Translations under genes and position numbers: made by a program
Assembly: GCA_963662155.1 (NCBI GenBank)
Contig: OY759271.1
Span: forward strand, 19,313,229-19,377,228
DNA: 64,000 nucleotides
Direction of reading: 5' to 3'
From: Lamellibrachia columna
Taxonomy: Eukaryota; Annelida; Polychaeta; Sabellida; Siboglinidae
Notes under the pieces: model-generated
The model's database searches: none
What the model saw: the letters and a program-made list of their open reading frames with translations, nothing else
What the model was told of the DNA's origin: nothing
Shown here: piece after piece, positions 56,940 to 64,000 of the stretch
How positions within the stretch are numbered: the first letter of the stretch is position 1
How the letters are laid out: the number at the start of each line of letters is the position of its first letter

Positions 56940-57440
56940 GAATGTCTTATTTTGAGAAATTTTAAGAAATTTTGCATTCAGTTGCATTCAGTTTTTGTCC
57001 AAATTGCAAAGCCAGAGTCAGACAATGTAGAAATTTTTGAGTAGATTTGTGCCGCTGCTTTGATTGATTTATCTATAATAATAATAAACTAGAATTAAAA
57101 TAGTAATAAACTAGAATTCAGCCTTCTGGAATTTGATGAATTTAGACCATGTTCTACCTGCTAGGAAAGACTGGATCCATAACAATGCTATATTGTCTTG
57201 GATCCATAACAGTACTATATTGTCTTAATTTATAAATCAATCTTTTAAAAGGTACAGTATCAAAGGCCTTTGTAAAATTTAAGCAAATTACATCAGTAAC
57301 ACTGTTATCTGTATTTACTGTCCAGTTTTAATTATTAATTACTTGTGTAATTAATTTTTTTTGGAAGCCACAGCTAATTGAAACAAATTGCCTTGGATTA
57401 TTCTTTCTTTTAGTTTAATCTCTTGGCTGGTCTGTAGTTG
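56940..57440 (-). pseudogene. CR1-like LINE, older fragment (copy G)
   Basis: Diverged minus-strand relative of copies A/B over the RT region. CTACCTGCTAGGAAAGA, TATTGTCTTAATTTATAAAT, GGTACAGTATCAAAGGCCTT and GTTATCTGTATTTACTGTCC correspond in order to 43,370-43,550; TCTTGGCTGG to 43,680; and GTCTTATTTTGAGAA to 43,070. Several deletions are visible. It is not part of the recent array. Confidence 0.75.
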
Positions 57441-57690
57441 TCTATCACATATCGAATCAAGCCAACGTCGAAGATAAACATTTATACGAACAGCTACAGA
57501 CAAATGTGGACAGCGTTCTTAAGTATAAATATACTCCTAATATAGGGAGATTTAGATGCCAAAGCTGGAGAAAACAACGAAGGTTATGAAAACAATATGA
57601 AGCCATGCAGTTGATGAAAGAAATAGAAAACATTGACTTCTGTGGATTCAATAACCTTGATGTATCAGGTACCATTTTTTAGTTGAACTG
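57441..57690 (+). pseudogene. RTE-like LINE endonuclease fragment
   Basis: Frame pieces give LYEQLQTNVDSVLKY, then (after frameshifts) LDAKAGENNEGYENNMKPC, then ENIDFCGFNNLDVSGTIF. In RTE-like elements the endonuclease reads FYEQLQ...GDLNAK-G-N...DFC-x-x-N-x-L-x-x-GGTIFPH, so the order and spacing fit. The catalytic-side GDLNAK is altered and frameshifted. It may belong to the same degenerate family as 60,590-62,530. Confidence 0.7.
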
Positions 57691-57967
57691 ACACATATAC
57701 AGATATGAAATTCTCCATCAGCAGGCAACACCGGGGCCCGAGGTTATAAACCGTACTCAACTCAATTGAGCACGGTTTCATGCTCAAGCCTCGCTTTCAC
57801 GCTATGCTCAAACTAAGGCGAGGTTATGAAACATCTTGAGCACGAAATGGTGCTCAGCGTTGAGCACGAAATGCTGAAATCCTGAGTATGCTCAAGACCA
57901 TGCTCAACGCCGTGCTCAAGCATAAATAAAAATGACAGCTCACGCATAAATTTATTGAAGTCATTGA

Positions 57968-58173
57968 AAGTTCGTCCATTTTGAGAAGATAAGCTGTCCG
58001 ATTTTAGGGTCCAGGTCGCCTACTTCCGAGTTTTATCCGTATGAAGACCTGATGGAATACGACATTTGTGAAAGATTTTGTTTGATGGCTGAAACTGCAC
58101 TATTTAACGAACATTTGCCAAATGTAAACGCAGCAGCGACAGACACCGCAAAACAAGTGATAGTTTACTTTTA
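57968..58173 (+). other. Coding-like segment of unknown family
   Basis: Open for 68 codons: SRSPTSEFYPYEDLMEYDIC, ERFCLMAETALFNEHLPNVN and AAATDTAKQVIVYF, then TAG. The balanced composition with acidic and aromatic residues looks protein-like, but there is no start codon and no family I recognise. It lies just inside the left end of the candidate transposon, so it may be an exon of its protein. Confidence 0.3.
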
Positions 58174-58199
58174 GTTGCGGCTTTATTGGCGACGATTCA

Positions 58200-59425
58200 T
58201 TTATAGCTGCTGCAGGACGACAACATTATATTTCAACTGCCGAGTCAGTCATGATTCACACGAAATGTGTCTACAGAAATTAAAACTATGTGGTTTAGTT
58301 GAACGATTTATAACATGCCATACTGGACATTAAGGCATACCAATACGATATTAGGCAGTGATTTAAAACATTTCGCCAGTTTTGAGTTGGGAATATAGCA
58401 AATAATATATAATTATGTGTTTATAACACAATATAGCTAATCTAAATATTATATCAACTGGATTAAGCTTACATACAATGCTATATTTATATTATTCATG
58501 CAGCCCGACCCCAGGCGAAGGCGAAGGATGTATGTATATGAAATATAAAAAAATTGCTATCCCAGAACTTCATATAGTGGGTGCCCTTTGGAAGTAGAAT
58601 ATACATGCAAAATATGCAACACACACATCCAGGATAATGTAACACTTGTAAGAGATTGTTCAAATTGAACAATATGTAAGAAAAACCTTCCATATGTCTA
58701 TATTTAGTCTACCGCAAAAAGTAAAATCGTAGGTTATTGATGTTAAACATAATGCTGTTCTAGCCTTACTACTCCAATGCCGCAGGAAATCTAAGAACGA
58801 ACTAGTGCAGGTGACAAAGTACAGCTCTAATATAGTGTTTACACGTTTCCTATAATTTATAGTAAATGCAAATTTTCAAATAATAGATACAAAGATATCA
58901 CAACTTTTCTAAGACAAAGAAGAACATCATACTTTGGGAAAAGTATGTGATTGGAATATAAAGTACTGGTAAATATAGCTATACAATGATTAAGAGGCAT
59001 GCCACACTAAACTAAGCAAGGTGTTAGTGAAAACAGCGACATGTGTAGTGCATATACTCAGGGCATATGTAATATAATTACTAATAGTAACATATGCTGC
59101 ATATATTGTCTTGTGCAGTAACCTATTTCAAATATAACTTAATTTATGATAAATAAAATAATATATGTTATGGAAATAATGATTCCATATAGTAGATAGT
59201 GTGCACATTAAAAGTGCAAATAATATATTCGCTTGGGCACTCTCATCATAATTATTATTATTAAGAATTACCACTATAAATCAATGATATTTACTCTTTC
59301 AGTTTACACTTTACTGTTTGATATTGTATTAGTACTATATTTGTTTTATTATCTATAAAAATATTAATCATTAAGGAGTAATACAAACCTTTCTATGATA
59401 TTCAATGAAATCCGTTTTAGCATAT
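58200..59425. other. AT-rich stretch without recognisable features
   Basis: Interior of the candidate transposon. No open frame above 65 codons with recognisable motifs and no tandem repeat. Confidence 0.5.
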
Positions 59426-59429
59426 CTAA

Positions 59430-59610
59430 CAGTGGGTAATCCCCGTGACACAAACATGTGACACCCAACGTCAAAACTAAGTCTAAGCCTAGGCTAAGGG
59501 GGCAAACAAAATTATTTGTTAACACCGCTATTTCTTAGTTTTGACAAATACTTCAGTTTCTGGGTTCACTGCGCAACAATCTGAATACATCACTGTGTAC
59601 CACACAGAGT
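59430..59610 (-). pseudogene. CSAS-type LINE fragment, copy 3, interrupted
   Basis: GTGGGTAATCCCCGTGACAC followed by AAACATGT matches 32,328-32,352; GGTTCACTGCGCAACAATCT then ATTACATCACTGTGT-like sequence matches 32,376-32,412. Between them, where the other copies are continuous, sits a short insert with inverted ends (59,470-59,545). Confidence 0.7.
59470..59545. mobile_element. 76-bp insert with 12-bp perfect inverted ends
   Basis: GTCAAAACTAAG at 59,470-59,481 and CTTAGTTTTGAC at 59,534-59,545 are exact complements. The insert lies within the LINE fragment, so it arrived later. Adjacent CTAAGCCTAGGCTAAG is itself palindromic. It is too small to encode anything. Confidence 0.6.
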
Positions 59611-60026
59611 CTTCTACGTGACTCTGACGTATGGTTCCACCAGACAAGTGTATAGACTATAGTTCAAGTGTATAGCCATAGGTACATCATGATTTTTACA
59701 TATTCAGTACACATATCATATCAAAATTATGAAACTGAACCTTTGTCTCACAAAATGTTTATTTTTGTACTCCTCTTTCCAGTACGTGTGTATTATTACA
59801 CGCATGTATAGATTATGGAAACAATGGACATTTTAATGAAATATTAAAACAAAATATTATAATGAACCACGGATTTAGGTAATGTCATTGTTTACAGCAT
59901 AAATATAATATATTTTTTAACGAAATTGATGTCAAATGAACATGGCAAACATAATTACTTAGGCTGCCGAATCGCTTAGTTGGGGCAGTCTTACTCTAGC
60001 TGCGAGGTATTACTTTTTGCTATTTT
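59611..60026. other. AT-rich stretch
   Basis: No feature seen. Confidence 0.45.
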
Positions 60027-60287
60027 TTATAGCAGTTTTATCTTGTGACTCGTCTCAGTTCTGTCTATTAAATCGTTCACTGTGTGCTCGAATTTCCACA
60101 CAGCGTGTGATATTGGTGATGGGTTGATTTTTCTCCGGCGCTTTTTCCCGCAAAAAAAACGCTTCCAGCCGAAATTCGTCGTCCACCACTGTATCTTTGT
60201 TATCTTTTTCAAAAAGAGAGTTCCACTTTGCCGCTTGTGCATTTGAAAAAACCGCGTCGTTTCGTACTTAGCTGAGTACGTACTCAA
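60027..60287 (-). other. Open frame near the right end of the candidate transposon
   Basis: 86 codons with a basic stretch (FGWKRFFCGKKRRRKINPSP). A second minus frame over the same bases is also open and more acidic (WNSLFEKDNKDTVVDDEFRL), so which frame, if any, was coding is unclear. GC is higher than its surroundings. No family was recognised. Confidence 0.25.
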
Positions 60288-60589
60288 GACGTTTTATTAA
60301 CCTCGGTTGAGCACGAAAACTCTGGTGAGCATGAAATCTCAGACTTGAGCACAGACTTTGAGCTTGAGTTTGAGCAGAAATTAGATAAAACAAAGATTTA
60401 GAATGCGAGGAATTATTTGGTCATCTGTTCTAATAAAATATTTGGAAGCGTACTCATTACATAATAAGGGAGACAAGCAGGTTTCAGACGTGGTAGAGGC
60501 AGAGTAAAACATTTATTTTGTGAAATATTTAATGGCAGACATCACTTTTTGTGAAATATTATAATGGCAGACATCACGCAAGATTATCC

Positions 60590-61070
60590 ACATAATTCAG
60601 ATGTTATACGAAGATAATGAATGTGCAAAGTTAGACGAAGGTAAATAATCTGAGTGGTTCAAGGTCATGACCACAGTTAAACAAGCAGGTGTAATATCTG
60701 GATTGATCTTCTTGATGGCAGTGGATAAGATAATGAGAAATACTACATCAAGAAAGAAAACAGGGATAAGATGGAACTTCACCTCAAAAGTTGATGACAC
60801 ATCACTCATGTCAATATGTTACACACACATGCAAACAAAGAAATGACAACTGAATCAATTTGCAGAGCAAGGACAGAACTAAAAAAAATCTGTATTGAGG
60901 ATAAACAGCAAGTGCCAAACGCAAAACAGTAACTGATGATCAAGAACTAAAGAAAGTAGGAAGTATCTGAGTGCTAACGTCAGTAAGCAAGGAGATGACA
61001 TTGTGAACAGAATTCGTAAAGCGAGTTCAAATTTGAGGCTTTTAACACACTTGTTACGCCAATTTTGTTA
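60590..61070 (+). pseudogene. RTE-like LINE RT fragment (degenerate)
   Basis: Reads MLYEDNECAKLDEGK, SEWFKVMTTVKQAGVISGLI, FLMAVDKIMRNTTSRKKTGI and RWNFTSKVDDTSLMSICYTH, then frame scraps (DDQELKKVGSI, NRIRKASSNLRLLT). Compare YEG...C-x-V-x-x-x-GQ-x-SE-F-x-x-x-TGVRQGC-x-LSP-FLF-x-x-ID-x-I-M and IQW...QLEDLDFADD of intact relatives. The catalytic ADD is mutated to KVDDTS. Strongly decayed and older than the copy at 18.2-20.0 kb. Confidence 0.72.
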
Positions 61071-61359
61071 TTATATTTAGAAGTAAAACATGAAAAATAA
61101 ATTGCTTCACAACAATTTTATAAAATCCTGATGTGTTCAGTGGTATTGATTTTGTGGGGACTGAACCGACTTGTTGATTTGCAACTAGCAGTGATAACCA
61201 CGAATCCTCCGTAAAGGGCTCTTCCGCAATAAACAGCCCAGTGTTGTGGACCAGCTGATATTCAATACCATATTGAAAACATCTTATGAACCCACAATCG
61301 CCAACGTAGCCTCACAGTTATTCTAACAAGCTGAGCATATTCGGTCCATCCAAAGTAAA
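61071..61359. other. Probable remains of the RTE-like 3' region
   Basis: Follows the RT fragment in order (HNNFIKS-type scraps), but nothing is certain. GGGCTCTTCCGCAATAAAC and flanks were not recognised. Confidence 0.3.
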
Positions 61360-61870
61360 GGGATGGAATTTGACCAGCCCACATAAAACCAACGAACCAG
61401 TAAGTGAGATGTTGATGAACGCAGCTTGTCCGATTATGAACAGGATTCACAAGAGTACATGGGTTTCACCAGATCATCAGACAACCAGATTGATCACATC
61501 TATATATCCAATACCTTTAGATCCCTGCAATAAATCCACTCAAAATCACAGTAAAACCAAAATTCAGATACAAAACTGAACTGTTGATAGATATCGTACA
61601 TATGACAACTAATTACAGCTTCCAATTGGAACTAGCAAACATATATCAACTCCTGTCCAACCACATTGAAGAAGAAGCAAAAGTAAAAAAGTGTGGCAAC
61701 AAATAAGCATGGAAAGAAACGTGACAAGAAACTCGGTAAGAGGACAAGATTTCAGCCGAAACCTGAGATAAGATAACTGAAAGGAAATAAAGAAAAGTAA
61801 CAAAGAACGAGCAAAACGAGAAGTGTAGAACATGAAAAGAAAGATTTTCTGGAGAAATTGTGTGACATTA
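61360..61870 (+). pseudogene. RTE-like LINE endonuclease C-terminal region and linker
   Basis: NRIHKSTWVSPDHQT, then in another frame NQIDHIYISNTFRSLQ, then FQLELANIYQLLSNHIEEEA. RTE-like proteins show HK-x-TW-SPDG-x-T-NQIDHI-I-x-x-x-x-R-S-x-x-DV, then KLNCRYR and FQLEL-NR-x-x-L. NQIDHI carries the conserved Asp-His of the endonuclease. One frameshift lies inside the PDHQT / NQIDHI stretch. Confidence 0.75.
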
Positions 61871-61929
61871 CACATTTAGTAGGTAATAAGTCTTAAAGAT
61901 TATGGATATTAAATAGAAACGTATCAGGG

Positions 61930-62535
61930 GTTGTCTGTTGAGTTGACTGCATACAGAAAATAGAAATTTACCAGCGGGGAATCCAGTGGACACGCTCCAA
62001 AAAGTTAGAGGATTTTTACTTTGCAGTTGACGTCGCACTACTTTCAAGAAAACCAGGACTGAGAACAAAATCACATGAACAAGAATTGCTTCCAGTTAAG
62101 GATTGAGAATGTAGATAATGTGGAGCAGTTTTACATACCTCGGAAGTTTTGTAAGCACAGTGGCACAGACCGAGACATTTTGATGATTCAGTCTGTGTAA
62201 GAAAGGGAAACCCACAGCAGTTTTTAAGATCCTGAGACCCATTTGGAATTCACAGGTCATTTCCGTTAAGACCAATCTTCACATTTTTAACACCAACTTA
62301 AGTTGGTCTTTCTTTTTGCTTGTGAAACGTCGCTCATAACAAAACAAACTTGCAGAATTTCATTAAGAGATGCTTGAGAGCGATCCTTCATATGAATCAC
62401 AATCAAGAAATCTGGAGAACAGGACAAAGTGAAGGGCCGACGTTGGGGTCAGATGGAAGTTTTGTCCCGAGACAAGGCCAAGTGGAGGAAGCTTTTGATC
62501 AACACGGAGTAAAAAGTCCATTAGTCCATTAAGTC
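61930..62535 (+). pseudogene. RTE-like LINE RT C-terminal half (degenerate)
   Basis: RGIQWTRSKKLEDFYFAVDV then ALLSR matches RGIQWT...LEDLDFADDVALLSH, with the ADD pair changed to AVD. Later scraps follow: NVEQFYIPRKF-like (for the YLGS region), RPIWNSQVISVKTNLHIFNT-like and NKTNLQNFIKRCLRAIL (normally L-Q-x-FIN-x-CLR-x-IL). Stops and frameshifts throughout. It joins the endonuclease fragment after a deletion of the RT N-terminus. Confidence 0.75.
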
Positions 62536-64000
62536 GAGAACTGAAGTTCTTTAAATGATTTGAAAAAAAAGTGTATGTTTAGTGTGCATCGATTAATTAA
62601 TAAAAACTATTATGTATGTTCGAAACGTTGAAACATTTCATCTCATTATCCATAAAACTGCGTCGGTCAGTCAAAAAACCCATTGAAGCTGAACACAAAC
62701 TGAAGCTCTTTCAACGGTGACTAGTTGGAACTCCGATTCTCATCAGTCATATCTGATGTACATATATAGTGACCATTGGCATCATAATGAAAGTTCTCTC
62801 AATGGTTTTGAACTAACTTTCTTCGCACCGATGCTGTGACTTGTTGGATAGCTGGTTCTCGTGTGAACAGTATTTTTGTTCTGACCGATTTGATTTGCCT
62901 TCAGTGATCGGTTATGTTAGGATGTGCTCGTTCGGTCTCTGAGACCGGTTGGAATGTGGCTGCACTGTAATCCTGAAATTCGATGTGAAATCGTCTTCTT
63001 TACTTCTGATCATAACATCCCTGTGGGTCTCGTCGTTTTCATCCGCGATGTGATCAGTGGAATCTTGCATTGTAGTTGTGGTTGTCTCACCGTTTTTTCT
63101 CCCTATAATATAAATACAAATGGGAATCAGTTGACAGTCTTCGCCGGTCTGAACGGCACTGTGAATGATTATCAATGTTGTCCTGTTGGTAACGCAAAAA
63201 ACAAGCATACTTCGATTTAATCGTTTGGGCAAAAGAAACGCGTCTAAATTTCATCGTTGTAACTGTTATCGGCACTAATTTGCCACAACACAATACGAGC
63301 ACCACTGATTCTTAAGCAAACTGAGTTATTTATTGTAGGATTTTAATAAAACACATTAAGTGATATTGATTTAATGTTGGTTATGTCGGAACTGTTCGGA
63401 TGTTGGATTAATTTAGGTCGTGTCGAATAATCCAGCTATCTTGTAGTTCGCTAGATCGAATGTAAATACAGATAGATGCCATTCATGCAGCTTATGAGTA
63501 CCTGGCTATATAGAAAGAGGTGGATATCTGAAAGAATAATCTGCGCAATAATTGAGTTGTGCTGGAATACTTCCCAAAGAATTCGAGTTGGTGTTAAAAT
63601 GATCTGCCAGAGAATAAAGATTATCTTTACTTGCCGTTTTTTAACGTTAGCTGGTATTGAGTGAGACATATTTGTGCTATGGAATAGCACACATGTGCAG
63701 GAGAGACCAAGAGAGTTCGTTTTCCATATCAACACTGAAGATTGGTGTGAAACCCTGACCACTTCCACCCTGGTTTATAGATTTTTAAATTGTATCCCGA
63801 AACGTGGAAAATGGAACTCCATAATGTTTTGAGGCCTTCGGGTATGCTATCTGATGTGCAAAGCATCAATGCCTTTCGTATGTATATTTGCGTACCATCT
63901 GAAGGAAATAAATTGACATTTTTAGCATTTAAAAAAAAATGAATTAATTGGTACGCAAGCCTATTTTGGATTAGGCTACTGCAGTCGTGTTACACAGTAA
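62536..64000. other. Right end of window, no recognisable gene
   Basis: Open frames on both strands at 62,912-63,305 and 63,451-63,768 overlap one another without familiar motifs. GGAAATAAATTGACATTTTT then AGCATTTAAAAAAAAA near 63,903-63,940 looks like an AATAAA signal followed by poly(A), possibly the 3' end of a retrocopied or genuine transcript lying to its left on the plus strand. Confidence 0.35.

Larger units (their letters stand above)
57735..60385. mobile_element. Candidate DNA transposon with TGAGCAC-rich inverted ends
   Basis: The left end (57,738-57,930) has CGAGGTTAT near its edge and about ten copies of GCTCAA or TTGAGCACGAAA in both orientations. The right end (60,265-60,375) has the inverted AACCTCGG plus several TTGAGCAC words. 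Subterminal arrays of one motif at both ends, inverted relative to each other, are typical of cut-and-paste transposons. The ~2.3-kb interior is AT-rich with only two possible coding scraps (57,968-58,173 plus; 60,027-60,287 minus) and a LINE fragment. Exact termini and target duplication were not resolved. Confidence 0.45.

Noticed and set aside
62912..63305. Overlapping 98- and 106-codon genes on opposite strands
   Set aside because: Mutual antisense frames without motifs, start context or family resemblance.

Overview
The window is a stretch of metazoan-type nuclear genome made almost entirely of repeats and transposon remains. I could support no intact host gene, rRNA, tRNA, CRISPR array or bacterial operon. 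The evidence for a eukaryotic (probably invertebrate) source is low GC, long (AT)n, (TG)n and (CACACG)n microsatellites, minisatellites, and decayed non-LTR retrotransposons of two protein types. One type is RTE-like (related to the transposon-derived protein known from nematode F52C9.6). The other is CR1/L2/Jockey-like, with an apurinic-type endonuclease. Such elements are common in molluscs, cnidarians, lancelets and flatworms, so I do not name a species.

Layout. (1) 1-17,556: a composite minisatellite. A 20-bp unit (CTGTAGGAATTATGGGTAAA and variants) is interrupted about every 0.9 kb by blocks of a second repeat with a ~63-bp unit. The blocks use seven recognisable subunit types in fixed order. 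Array orientation flips near 2,460, 14,962 and 16,698. (2) 17,557-21,790: a LINE ORF1 fragment, a ~165-bp duplication, a 5'-truncated RTE-like LINE, (AT)n tracts and a CR1/Jockey-like reverse transcriptase fragment. (3) 21,790-34,100: MITE-like and fold-back elements (22.0, 24.9-25.7, 26.4-26.9 and 28.7-31.2 kb), microsatellites, and two copies of one LINE 3' end. (4) 34,100-37,660: copies of a ~1-kb dispersed repeat (here called R1) with an internal ~16-bp minisatellite, joined to an exon-like fragment, plus a duplicated unknown coding-like segment. (5) 37,660-55,530: a rearranged array of CR1-like LINE copies (A to F) alternating with R1. Copies A and B lie head-to-tail on the minus strand. 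The block from ~40,805 to ~50,056 is a ~9.2-kb palindrome centred at ~45,435. On its right flank a 2.62-kb segment is tandemly triplicated. (6) 55,530-64,000: older LINE fragments of both types, a candidate DNA transposon with inverted TGAGCAC-rich ends, a perfect 19-bp hairpin, and AT-rich sequence without recognisable features.

Nothing here works together as a pathway. The unifying theme is repeat amplification: tandem duplication, inversion and insertion. The most striking structures are the composite minisatellite, the LINE/R1 palindrome with its triplication, and the 822-bp fold-back element at 24,877-25,698. Two 1-nt-centre perfect hairpins (25,870-25,942 and 56,809-56,847) are also notable. 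All identity judgements are by eye; no alignment or search was run.
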